From: UBA10649 sp963700255
Lineage (GTDB): Bacteria > Actinomycetota > Actinomycetes > S36-B12
Assembly (NCBI GenBank): GCA_963700255.1
Contig: CAVOWW010000029.1
Location: 131,581-195,580, forward strand
DNA length: 64,000 nucleotides
Direction of reading: 5' to 3'
Made by a program: the position numbers and the translations under genes. The notes beneath the pieces are model-generated. The model was given only the letters and a program-made list of their open reading frames with translations. It was not told the origin of the DNA and did no database searches. The first letter of the stretch is position 1; each line of letters begins with the position of its first letter. Shown here in pieces: positions 28,163 through 36,881 of the stretch.

Positions 28163-30583
28163 TCACAGCCTCCGGGCTGCGGGTTCCGCCGTTGCGGCAT
28201 CCTCCGACACCGTTACCGAGATCTCGCCGAGGGTCAAGTCGTCGCCTGCGTCGCGATTCACCGCGACGTGGCGCAGGACCGCGCCGGTCACTCCCGGTGC
28301 GCGAAGGTGCAGATGGCTGACGTCGCTGACGACCCTGGCGAGGACCGCGAGCGCGCCTTCCGGATCCGCCGCGCCCCGCGTCAGCACCGATACCGCGCCC
28401 AGCGACGACAGCATGTCCGCAGCGCCCGCCGTCGACACCGGGGCGAGCCGGTGGGCACGGTCGTCGAGGGCCTCGGCCACGGGATCGTCGACTCCGATGA
28501 CCAGCACCATCCCGAACAGCGGGTCGTCGACGAGCCGGATGTCGCAGCCCACGACGCCGGAGGACTCCAGGTCGAGCCGCGGCGCGTGGCGACCGAGCTG
28601 CCCCACCAGCTCGGCGGCGGCCCCGCCGTCGAGGACGACGGGTCCTGCAGGCAGGTCCACCTCGGGCCATTCGTCGTCCATCGTCTCCCGCGCCACGCGA
28701 AGGCCGTCCGCGTCCCGCCAGCGGGCAACCGAGCGCGCGTCGGCGATCGCCTGGACGGCGCTCTCGACATCGACGAACACCGGGATGTCCCCCGCACCGC
28801 CGACTCTCGGCTGCTGCGCCATGACGGCCACGACGGGAGGGTGCCGGTCGTCGTCGCACTCCGTGCAGACGGCCAGCGCATCGCGAACCTCGACATCGGA
28901 GGATGCCTCGACCGGTGGCACGTAGATCACCAGGACCGCTCCGACGGCGGGATCGTGGATGGCGACGTGCAGCGCCTCGCGATAGGCGTCCACCGACCCC
29001 AGTCGGGCGAAGGTGACGGGAGCGCCCCTCGACACCAGCCCGTGCCCGGCCAGCGAGTTCACCGCGAGAACGGCCAGCGCATCGCTGTTGCCGATGACGG
29101 CCACGGTGTCGGTGGCGGGCAGCGGTGCGCTGACGGCGACGCGGGCGGCGTCGATCATCCGGTCCACGGTGTCGACGACGGTCAGTCCGCAGTCGGCGAG
29201 GATCTGGTCCACGGCGCGCTGGGAGAGGTCCGTGCGGGCGACCGCGTGGCCGAGTGGATGCGCCAGCTCGGACCCGCCGCTGCGGACCATGATGACCGGC
29301 TTGCTCCGGGCCAGCCGGTGCACGATCCGCGCGAACTTCCGGGCGTTGCCGATGGTCTCCAGGTGGAGGAGGACGAGATCCGTGGCCGGGTCCTCCTCCC
29401 AGTACTGCAGGAGGTCGTTGCCGGAGACGTCAGCCCGGTTGCCGGCGGACACGAAGCTCGACACACCCAGCTGCCGCTGGGCGAAGCGCTCCAGGATGGA
29501 GCTGCCGAGCGCCCCGGACTGGCAGAAGAACCCCACCCGTCCGCGGGCCGGCAGGGCGGGCACCAAGGACGCGTTGAGCAGGACCTCGGGGTCGGTGTTG
29601 ATGACGCCGAGGGCGTTGGGCCCGACCAGCCGCATCCCCGTGCCGGTCACGGTCGACACGAGCTGACGCTGCAGCTCGAGGCCGTCGGGCTCGCCCTCGC
29701 CGAACCCGCCGGACACGACGACGAGCCCGTGCACCTCTGCGGCCGCGGCGTCAGCCAGCAGGGCGGGCACGTCCGCAGCGGGGATGACCACGATGACGAG
29801 GTCGATCGCTCCCTCGACCTCGGCGAGCGACCGGACGCACGCGACGCCCTCCAGCACGTCCGCCTCCCGGTGAACGGCGATCAGGTCGCCGCGGAAGCCG
29901 CCCGCCACGAGGTGGCGCAGGATCAGGGAGCCGAGGCCGGAGCCGGTCCGGGACGCCCCCACCACGGCGACGGTCGCGGGACGCAGCATGCGGCCCATGG
30001 ATCGAGCCTCGGCCCGATGCTCGCGCGCGGACATCACCGCGAGGCTGGCGGCGGTCGGCTCGATGTCGAAGCCGACCGCGATGACGTCGTCCTCCCGCTC
30101 CTGGGTGATGGCGTAGCCGGCCGCCCGGAACGTCGAGAGCATCCGGCTGTTGGCGGGCAGCACCTCTGCGACGAATCGGGTGACGCCCCGCTCCCGCGCG
30201 GCGCCAGCGAGGTGCTCGAGGAGCACGGACCCCAGGCCCAGCCCCTGCATGTCGTCGCGGATGAGGAAGGCCACCTCCGCACGACCGTCGCCCAGGGCGT
30301 CGAAACGGCCCACCCCGATGATGTCGTGCCGGTCCAGGGCGAGGAAGGCGACCCGCGACTCGTGGTCCACGTGCGTGAAGTACTCGACGTCGGCATCCGT
30401 CAGCTCGGGCTTGGCCGAGAAGAAGCGGAAGTAGACGGTGCGAGGGGACAGCCCCGAGTGGAACGCCCGAAGGGCGTCCCCGTCGCCGGGCGTGATCGGT
30501 CGCAGGTGGATCGGGTGGCCGTCGCGCAGCAGGACGTCGGCCTCCCAGGCCTGCGGATAGCCCGGGTCCGACACGGTGCCCAT
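28163..30583 (-). CDS. GNAT acetyltransferase fused to NDP-forming acyl-CoA synthetase-like domains
   Basis: An 806-residue fusion. Residues ~15-175 are a GNAT domain with the acetyl-CoA loop QGLGLGSVLLEHLAG. Residues ~215-500 are the CoA-binding and ligase-CoA domains (PATVAVVGASRTGSG, GPNALGVINTDPEV, GFFCQSGALGSSILE with the catalytic-His region replaced by QSG-A). The C-terminal ~170 residues look like a degenerate ATP-grasp part. This layout is that of actinobacterial protein-lysine acetyltransferases (Pat-like), where the ligase part senses metabolites. They typically acetylate acyl-CoA synthetases. It diverges from psuG over 74 bp. Confidence 0.88.
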   Translation of the reverse strand: MGTVSDPGYPQAWEADVLLRDGHPIHLRPITPGDGDALRAFHSGLSPRTVYFRFFSAKPELTDADVEYFTHVDHESRVAFLALDRHDIIGVGRFDALGDGRAEVAFLIRDDMQGLGLGSVLLEHLAGAARERGVTRFVAEVLPANSRMLSTFRAAGYAITQEREDDVIAVGFDIEPTAASLAVMSAREHRAEARSMGRMLRPATVAVVGASRTGSGLGSLILRHLVAGGFRGDLIAVHREADVLEGVACVRSLAEVEGAIDLVIVVIPAADVPALLADAAAAEVHGLVVVSGGFGEGEPDGLELQRQLVSTVTGTGMRLVGPNALGVINTDPEVLLNASLVPALPARGRVGFFCQSGALGSSILERFAQRQLGVSSFVSAGNRADVSGNDLLQYWEEDPATDLVLLHLETIGNARKFARIVHRLARSKPVIMVRSGGSELAHPLGHAVARTDLSQRAVDQILADCGLTVVDTVDRMIDAARVAVSAPLPATDTVAVIGNSDALAVLAVNSLAGHGLVSRGAPVTFARLGSVDAYREALHVAIHDPAVGAVLVIYVPPVEASSDVEVRDALAVCTECDDDRHPPVVAVMAQQPRVGGAGDIPVFVDVESAVQAIADARSVARWRDADGLRVARETMDDEWPEVDLPAGPVVLDGGAAAELVGQLGRHAPRLDLESSGVVGCDIRLVDDPLFGMVLVIGVDDPVAEALDDRAHRLAPVSTAGAADMLSSLGAVSVLTRGAADPEGALAVLARVVSDVSHLHLRAPGVTGAVLRHVAVNRDAGDDLTLGEISVTVSEDAATAEPAARRL

Positions 30584-30657
30584 TCTGGTCCGCAGCGCCC
30601 CCGGGAGGCGACCCCGGCGGCTGCGTCGCGGGTGTCGTCGCGGGTAGTGTCCCTCCC

Positions 30658-31620
30658 GTGACGACACCCGCACCGGCGCGTACCGGGACCGTGCTCCCCC
30701 TCGATCCCCACCTCGTCCAGGTCACCGAGGAGGTGGCTGAGGCGCTGGCGGCGGGCGTCGCCGTCGTCGCCCTCGAGTCGACCATCATCAGCCACGGCCT
30801 CCCCCGTCCCGAGAACCTGCGCGTGGCGACCGAGGTCGAGGAGATCGTCCGCTCACGCGGGGCGGTGCCCGCGACGATCGCCATCCTCGACGGCCGCGTG
30901 CGCATCGGCCTGGACGCCGACGCCCTCGACCAGGTCGCCAACCGCGATGACGTCGTCAAGGTGAGCGTTCGCGATGTGGCGACACTCGTCAGCCGCGGCG
31001 GGTGCGGTGCCACCACGGTTGCGGCCACCAGCCACCTCGCCTGGCTGATCGGCATCCGGGTGTTCGCCACGGGAGGCCTCGGCGGAGTCCACCGCCAGGC
31101 GCGCGACAGCTGGGACGAGTCGGCGGACCTGACGACCCTGTCCGTCACGCCGATGACGGTCGTGTGCTCGGGGGTCAAGTCGATCCTCGACGTCGGAGCG
31201 ACCCTCGAACGCCTCGAGACCCTGAACGTCGGGGTCCTCGCGTACGGCACGCTGCAGTTCCCGGGCTTCTACCTGTCCGACTCGGGCTTCTCGACCGACT
31301 GGGCGGCGCACAGTCCTGAGGACGTCGCCGGCGTGATGCGTGCCCGGGAGGCGCTGCGCGTGCCGTCAGCCCTCGTCGTCGCGAATCCGCTGCCGGAGGA
31401 CGAGCAGCTCGACCCCGACGTCCACGACCAGGTCCTCGAGGAGGGCCTGCGCCTGGCCGCGGCGCGCAACATCACGGGCAAGGACGTCACGCCGTTCCTG
31501 CTTGACCACTTCCATCGGGCCACGCACGGGGCCAGCCTCGTCGTGAACGAGAAGATCATCGTGCGCAACGCCGAGCTGGCGGCGCTCATCGCGGTCGCGC
31601 ATGCAGCCGCACCCGAGTAG
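30658..31620 (+). CDS. psuG: Pseudouridine-5'-phosphate glycosidase
   Basis: Cleaves pseudouridine 5'-phosphate to uracil and ribose 5-phosphate. A 320-residue enzyme of normal length. Family blocks are VALESTIISHGLPRPENL, VSRGGCGATTVAATSHLA, ATGGLGGVHRQA and NPLPEDEQLD. Glu in LESTIISHG and Lys in GVKSILD are the expected active-site residues. It starts with GTG 30658. The PfkB kinase that follows 9 bases later is the expected pseudouridine kinase, so the pair forms a complete two-step route. Confidence 0.95.
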   Translation: MTTPAPARTGTVLPLDPHLVQVTEEVAEALAAGVAVVALESTIISHGLPRPENLRVATEVEEIVRSRGAVPATIAILDGRVRIGLDADALDQVANRDDVVKVSVRDVATLVSRGGCGATTVAATSHLAWLIGIRVFATGGLGGVHRQARDSWDESADLTTLSVTPMTVVCSGVKSILDVGATLERLETLNVGVLAYGTLQFPGFYLSDSGFSTDWAAHSPEDVAGVMRAREALRVPSALVVANPLPEDEQLDPDVHDQVLEEGLRLAAARNITGKDVTPFLLDHFHRATHGASLVVNEKIIVRNAELAALIAVAHAAAPE

Positions 31621-31629
31621 CAGCGCCTC

Positions 31630-32511
31630 ATGACCGTCCGCTGCATCGTGGTCGGTGACGTCATGATGGACGTCACCGCGGTCATCGATGCCGATATCGC
31701 CTACGCCAGCGACACCCAGGCCCACGTGACCTTCCAGCCCGGTGGGGTGGCGGCCAACACTGCGGCGTGGATGGCGACTGCCGGGTACGCCGTCACCATC
31801 GCCGGATGCGTGGGCGACGATCCCTTCGGCCGCGACATCCGCCGCCAGCTGGGGGACCTCGGCGTCGACGTGCACCTGCAGGAGAGCCCGCTGCCGACCG
31901 GGACCTGCGTGGTGATCGTCGATCGCCGACGCGAGCGCACGATGTTCCCCGACTCGGGGGCGAACGCCGACCTCGCCGCCGGTGCGGTGACCGGCCTCAT
32001 CGACTCGGGCACGCACGTCCACCTCTCCGGCTACACCCTCCTCAACCGCGCAACGCGTGCCGTCGGGCTGGCCGCCCTCGACCGCGCCGTCGAGGTCGGT
32101 GCCACCCGGAGCCTCGACCCGGCATCGGCGGCCCCCCTGCGGGCCAACCTGCCCTTGTTCCTCGACCTGCTCCCCCGGTTCGACCTCCTGCTGGCCAACG
32201 AGGACGAGGCCGCGGTGCTCGCGGACCAGGAGGATCCGCACGACGCCCTCGAGGTGCTGGCCGATCAGGTGGCCACCGTGGTGGTGAAGGTGGGGGCCCG
32301 CGGTGTCCTCGCCCGCGACCCGGCCGGCACCGTCGCGGTCCCGGCCCTGCGCCAGGACGTCGTGGACACCACCGGGGCGGGCGACGCCTTCACGGCGGGC
32401 TTCCTGCCCATCTGGCTCGCGGGGGCGCCCCTCGCCCAGGCCATCGAGGAGGGCCAGCGACTGGCCGGGGCAGCCGTGGGCCGTGTCGGAGCCAGCCCAC
32501 TGGCGCGCTGA
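31630..32511 (+). CDS. psuK: PfkB-family sugar kinase, probable pseudouridine kinase
   Basis: A 293-residue ribokinase-fold enzyme. The N-terminal part holds the substrate-binding GGVAANTAAWMATAGY and GCVGDDPFGRDI. The C-terminal signature DTTGAGDAFTAGFLPIWLAG has the catalytic Asp and anion hole. It should phosphorylate pseudouridine with ATP. The assignment rests on its position directly after psuG; another nucleoside or ribose is possible. Confidence 0.85.
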   Translation: MTVRCIVVGDVMMDVTAVIDADIAYASDTQAHVTFQPGGVAANTAAWMATAGYAVTIAGCVGDDPFGRDIRRQLGDLGVDVHLQESPLPTGTCVVIVDRRRERTMFPDSGANADLAAGAVTGLIDSGTHVHLSGYTLLNRATRAVGLAALDRAVEVGATRSLDPASAAPLRANLPLFLDLLPRFDLLLANEDEAAVLADQEDPHDALEVLADQVATVVVKVGARGVLARDPAGTVAVPALRQDVVDTTGAGDAFTAGFLPIWLAGAPLAQAIEEGQRLAGAAVGRVGASPLAR

Positions 32512-32566
32512 CCGGAGAGAATCACCTCACCACCCGGCCCATGCAGGGCCAGCCCGAGAGGACCCC

Positions 32567-35020
32567 ATGGCACGCCGCACCACCCGCAGGACCGAAGCCC
32601 CCGGGCACGGGCGGATCGTCGACGTCGACGTCTCGGAGGAGATGCGCGGGTCCTTCCTCGAGTACGCCTACTCGGTCATCTACGCGCGGGCCCTGCCCGA
32701 TGCGCGCGACGGGCTGAAGCCCGTGCAGCGGCGCATCCTGTTCCAGATGGCGCAGATGGGGCTGCGCCCGGACCGGGGGCACGTCAAGAGCGCGCGTGTC
32801 GTGGGCGAGGTCATGGGCCGGCTGCACCCGCACGGCGACTCCGCGATCTACGACGCCCTCGTCCGGATGGCCCAGCCCTTCACGCTGCGCCTGCCCATGG
32901 TCGACGGCCACGGGAACTTCGGCTCGCTCGATGACGGCCCCGCTGCCATGCGGTACACCGAGGCACGTCTGGCGAGCCCCGCGATGGACATGACGGCCGG
33001 CCTCGACGAGGACGTCGTCGACTTCGGCCCGAACTACGACGGCCGGGAGACCGAGCCGGTGGTGCTGCCCGCCGCGATCCCGAACCTGCTCGTCAACGGC
33101 GCCTCGGGCATCGCCGTGGGCATGGCCACCAACCTCGTGCCGCACAACCTCGGCGAGGTGCTCAACGCGGCCCGTCACCTCCTCCATCACCCCGAGGCGA
33201 CGCTGGCGGAGATCATGACGCTCGTGCCCGGCCCCGACTTCCCCGGCGGCGGAGTCATCATCGGCCTCGACGGCGTGCGCGATGCCTACGAGACCGGCCG
33301 CGGCAGCTTCCGGGTCCGGGCGCGCACCCGGGTCGAGCAGATCACGCCGCGCCGACGCGGGATCGTCGTGACCGAGCTGCCCTTCAACGTGGGTCCGGAG
33401 CGCATCATCGACCGGATCAAGGACGCCGTGCAGTCGAAGAAGCTCCAGGGCATCTCCGACGTGGTCGACCTCACCGACGGGGACAGCGGGCTGCAGCTGG
33501 TCATCGAGGTCAAGAACGGGTTCCACCCCGAGGCGGTCCTCCAGCACCTGTTCAAGCTCACGCCGATGGAGGACACGGTCAACGTCAACGCCGTCGCTCT
33601 CGTCGACGGCCAGCCGCAGACCATGGGCCTCCTCCAGATGCTCAGGGTCTGGCTCGACCATCGGCTCATCGTGGTGCGCCGTCGCAGTGCCTTCCGACGC
33701 ACGAAGGCCGAGGCCCGGCTCCACCTCGTCGAGGGCCTCCTCGTGGCGATCATCGACATCGACGAGGTCATCCAGCTGATCCGTGAGTCCGACGACGCGG
33801 CGGCGGCCAAGGACCGGCTCATGTCGGTCTTCGACCTCAGCGACGTCCAGGCGACCTACATCCTCGACATGCCCCTTCGCCGGCTCACCCGCTTCTCGCG
33901 GATCGAGCTGGAGAAGGAGGGCGACGACCTGCGTCGCGAGATCGCCACCCTCACCGAACTGCTCGAGGACGAGACCGTCCTGCGGGCTGCCGTCGCGGAC
34001 GAGCTGTCGACCGTCGCCCAGGCGCACGCGACGCCGCGCCGCACCCTGCTCATGGAGGCATCGGCCGCGCCCGTCACCGCCGCCGTGCCGCTCGAGGTGC
34101 ATGACGAGCCGTGCGTCGTGCTGCTGTCCAGCACCGGGCTGCTGGCCCGCACGTCAGACACGAGTGCGGCCTCCGACGCCGCCCACGACCAGAGATCCGC
34201 GCACGACGTCATCATCAGCGCGATACCGGCGACGTCGCGCGGGGAGTTCGGGATCGTCACGACCGCGGGTCGCGTCGTCCGGCTGCGGGCGATCGACCTG
34301 CCGGCGATGCCGGCAGTGTCCGGGGTGCCGGCACTGTCCGCGGGCGCTCCGCTCGGGGCCTTCGTCGACCTGCCGACCGGTGAGCAGCCGGTCTGCCTGA
34401 CCACCCTCGACGACTCAGGCGGGATCGCCCTCGCGACCGCCGCGGGCATCGTCAAGCGCGTCGTGCCCGACGTCCTGCAGAACAAGGACGCGTGGGAGGT
34501 GATCCGCCTCGACGACGGTGACCGCGTGGTCGGTGCCACCCGGCTCGCCGAGGCGGACGCCGAGGACGCCGAGCTCGTCTTCGTGACGTCCGACGGCCAG
34601 CTGCTGCGCATCCCGGCCTCGTCGGTGCGACCACAGGGGCGCTCGGCGGGCGGCATGGCGGGCGTCAAGCTCGCACCCGGGGCCGAGGTCGTCTGGTTCG
34701 CGGCAGTCCGGGCGACCGACTCCGCAGTCGTCGTGACCGTCGCCGGGACCGCAGCCGCCCTGCCGGGAACGGAGTCGGGCACCGTGAAGGTGACCCCGCT
34801 CGCCGAGTATCCGGGCAAGGGGCGTGGCACCGGTGGGGTGCGCTGCCACCGGTTCCGCTCGGGCGAGGACACGCTTCTCCGGGCGTGGGTCGGGAACGGC
34901 CCGGCGCGAGCAGCGACCGCCTCGGGCGTCCCTGTCCTGCTGCCGGAGATCGATCCGCGACGCGACGGCACGGGAACCCCGGCGCCCGCGCCCATCGCCG
35001 GCATCGGCGGATCCCTGTGA
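32567..35020 (+). CDS. parC: DNA topoisomerase IV subunit A / GyrA-type protein
   Basis: An 817-residue type IIA topoisomerase A subunit. ATG 32567 follows GAGAGGA. It holds the winged-helix region with HPHGDSAIYDALVRMAQPF (unmutated Ser near residue 91 and Asp four further on, where quinolone resistance arises), GHGNFGS, and the catalytic Tyr near 130 in AAMRYTEARL. A coiled-coil arm spans ~370-490. The C-terminal third is a shortened β-propeller with repeated [VL]-x-T-x-x-G elements, shorter than in a main GyrA. No B subunit is adjacent. In many actinobacteria a gyrA-like second copy sits here, so ParC is the best name, but not certain. Confidence 0.87.
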   Translation: MARRTTRRTEAPGHGRIVDVDVSEEMRGSFLEYAYSVIYARALPDARDGLKPVQRRILFQMAQMGLRPDRGHVKSARVVGEVMGRLHPHGDSAIYDALVRMAQPFTLRLPMVDGHGNFGSLDDGPAAMRYTEARLASPAMDMTAGLDEDVVDFGPNYDGRETEPVVLPAAIPNLLVNGASGIAVGMATNLVPHNLGEVLNAARHLLHHPEATLAEIMTLVPGPDFPGGGVIIGLDGVRDAYETGRGSFRVRARTRVEQITPRRRGIVVTELPFNVGPERIIDRIKDAVQSKKLQGISDVVDLTDGDSGLQLVIEVKNGFHPEAVLQHLFKLTPMEDTVNVNAVALVDGQPQTMGLLQMLRVWLDHRLIVVRRRSAFRRTKAEARLHLVEGLLVAIIDIDEVIQLIRESDDAAAAKDRLMSVFDLSDVQATYILDMPLRRLTRFSRIELEKEGDDLRREIATLTELLEDETVLRAAVADELSTVAQAHATPRRTLLMEASAAPVTAAVPLEVHDEPCVVLLSSTGLLARTSDTSAASDAAHDQRSAHDVIISAIPATSRGEFGIVTTAGRVVRLRAIDLPAMPAVSGVPALSAGAPLGAFVDLPTGEQPVCLTTLDDSGGIALATAAGIVKRVVPDVLQNKDAWEVIRLDDGDRVVGATRLAEADAEDAELVFVTSDGQLLRIPASSVRPQGRSAGGMAGVKLAPGAEVVWFAAVRATDSAVVVTVAGTAAALPGTESGTVKVTPLAEYPGKGRGTGGVRCHRFRSGEDTLLRAWVGNGPARAATASGVPVLLPEIDPRRDGTGTPAPAPIAGIGGSL

Positions 35021-35967
35021 CCGTCTGCTCCCTCGAGTCCACCGCCGCTGCCGAGCCGTTGTCCGGCACGGCGCCCTATGCGCGCGCCTGGATCGTGGTC
35101 GAGAGTGCCGGGCCCTGGGGCCGGGAGGCCGTGGCCGACAGCCACCTGCCGGCCGCCGTCCGGGAGAACCTCATGACGGCCAAGGCGGCAGGCGTGTCGG
35201 TCCTGCTGGCCCGACATCCGGATCGACCCGAGCGGGCCGGAAAGCAGGACCTGAATGTCTGGGTCGCCCGCTCCGTGGCCGGGGGGATGCTGCTGCGCCA
35301 CGGGCTCCTGTCCGATCTGACACCGCTTGCCGCGTGGGACATGGCGGCCATCGCGGCGGGCTCGCTGCCGGCCCTCGGCGCGGTCACGCGCGATCCCCTG
35401 CTGCTGGTGTGCACGCACGGCAAGCGCGATCGCTGCTGTGCCGTCAACGGGCGCGCGCTCCTCACGAGCCTCCTGGCGACAGCCACCCCAGAGCAGCGCG
35501 GCCGGATCTGGGAGTGCAGCCACATCGGCGGACATCGGTTCGCCCCGGTGACCCTCAGCCTCCCGAGCGGCGCGGTGCACGGACGGCTTGACACGACGGA
35601 TGCGGCGGAGCTGCTCGAGCGGCACGAGTCCGGACGCGTCCTCATCGGCCATCTGCGCGGGCGGAGCGGGTTCCTCGCTCCCTGCCAGGCAGCCGACGGC
35701 GCCGTCCGCTCGCTGGCCGGAGTCGACTCCGTCGACGACCTTGACGTGCTCCGCGTCGTCGACGGTCGCGTCGTGCCGGCGTCCGGCGATGTCGTGGAGG
35801 TCGATGTGGCCCACACCGAGGTGCGGCACCTGGACGGTCGGGCCTGGCGGGTGGTCGTCGAACGCGTCCCCCTCGACCGGCCGCGCGCGGAGTCCTGCGG
35901 GGCGGAGCCGGTGGCCGGCGCCGCGTGGATCGTGAGTTCCGTCACGCCGAGCGATCCCTGGCAGTAG
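35017..35967 (+). CDS. Sucrase/ferredoxin-like family protein (thioredoxin-like [2Fe-2S])
   Basis: A 316-residue protein. GTG 35017 overlaps the upstream TGA. The Suc_Fer-like domain is marked by LLVCTHGKRDRCCAVNGRAL and the later WECSHIGGHRFAP, where Cys and His residues are placed to bind an iron-sulfur cluster in a thioredoxin fold. The name of the family is historical and no sucrase activity is expected. The biological role is unknown. Confidence 0.83.
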   Translation: MTVCSLESTAAAEPLSGTAPYARAWIVVESAGPWGREAVADSHLPAAVRENLMTAKAAGVSVLLARHPDRPERAGKQDLNVWVARSVAGGMLLRHGLLSDLTPLAAWDMAAIAAGSLPALGAVTRDPLLLVCTHGKRDRCCAVNGRALLTSLLATATPEQRGRIWECSHIGGHRFAPVTLSLPSGAVHGRLDTTDAAELLERHESGRVLIGHLRGRSGFLAPCQAADGAVRSLAGVDSVDDLDVLRVVDGRVVPASGDVVEVDVAHTEVRHLDGRAWRVVVERVPLDRPRAESCGAEPVAGAAWIVSSVTPSDPWQ

Positions 35968-35998
35968 CGCGCCTCCCGTCCAGTCGCCCACCCCCTGG

Positions 35999-36056
35999 CG
36001 AGTGCGCAGTTGCGGCCCTTCTCAGCGGCACCTAACGGGCCGCGTCTGCGCACTCG
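35999..36056. terminator. Long imperfect palindrome between the ferredoxin-like and lipoprotein genes
   Basis: Two 20-base arms (35999-36018 and 36037-36056) pair at 18 of 20 positions around an 18-base loop; the outer 11 and inner 7 pairs are perfect. It lies 31 bases after a stop codon and just upstream of the probable lipoprotein promoter. A factor-independent terminator or an operator are both possible. Confidence 0.55.
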
Positions 36057-36085
36057 ACTGCTTCCACGACCGCTAGGTTGCACTC

Positions 36086-36862
36086 ATGCGCACACCCACG
36101 GGGGGACGGGCACGGACCGGAGCGCTCGCCCTCATCCTGGCCAGCACCGTCGCACTTCTTGCCGGCTGCATCGCCCCGCCCGTCACGGCTTCAGGGTCCG
36201 GGGTGGTGACCATCAGCTGGGCCAGTACCACCGCCGACGTGACGGATCCCGACTACGGGGCAGCTGCCTTCGACGCGGCGACTGGCTACGGCGACGTGCT
36301 TGAACTCTGCGCAGGATCGGCGTCGGATTGCGGGGCCGACTCCCCCGGGAGCACCCTCTTCCGCTACTACCCTGCTGACGGATCGATGTCGGCGACCTTG
36401 TCGTCGGCCACATCGATGGTCACACCGGCTGGCTCGGCTGCCACGCCGCCGCCGGGGGCCTACACGCTCCGGGCTGTCGGATACGGCGAACAGGGCACCC
36501 AGAACCGGGGCGACCTCCTCCACATCGTCCTCGGGCCGCCCGGCACGAAGGACCTGACGACCTGGCTCCAGTCGGTGGCCCGGCCGTCGAAGGACAGCCA
36601 GTGTCCGCGCGGCCACGACCCCAGCTGGGCGCAGTGGCCGAACGACGGCGCCGGCGGGTACGTCTGCGACCGGACCATCTATGCCTACTACCCGGACGAG
36701 CCGGTTCGCGGCCCCGGCTGGGACAGTGCCGCCCCGGAGTGGCAGTGGTCGGTGGAGCGGGCCGGAGCCGATGCTCCCTGTCCCGAAGGCTTCGACCCCA
36801 GCTGGGCCCAGTGGCCCCGCGACGGAGCAGGCGGTCACGTCTGCGTCATGCTCGCCGACTGA
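36086..36862 (+). CDS. Secreted lipoprotein with duplicated PSWAQWP motif
   Basis: A 258-residue protein. The first ~30 residues form a signal peptide ending in the lipobox LLAGC, so Cys28 or thereabouts would be lipidated and the protein held on the outer face of the membrane. The middle (~35-165) is β-rich with one Cys pair. Near residues 173 and 232 the same ~22-residue block occurs twice, each bounded by Cys and centred on DPSWAQWPxDGAGG, probably a small disulfide-closed module. I recognise this motif as recurrent in actinobacterial exported proteins but know no function. It converges with fprA, 19 bases between stops. Confidence 0.8.
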   Translation: MRTPTGGRARTGALALILASTVALLAGCIAPPVTASGSGVVTISWASTTADVTDPDYGAAAFDAATGYGDVLELCAGSASDCGADSPGSTLFRYYPADGSMSATLSSATSMVTPAGSAATPPPGAYTLRAVGYGEQGTQNRGDLLHIVLGPPGTKDLTTWLQSVARPSKDSQCPRGHDPSWAQWPNDGAGGYVCDRTIYAYYPDEPVRGPGWDSAAPEWQWSVERAGADAPCPEGFDPSWAQWPRDGAGGHVCVMLAD

Positions 36863-36881
36863 GGGCCTGCACTGCCGCGCG

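Noticed and set aside
28268..30661. 797-codon plus-strand frame opposite the GNAT-ligase gene
   Set aside because: Antisense shadow with no motif; the minus-strand fusion protein is clear.
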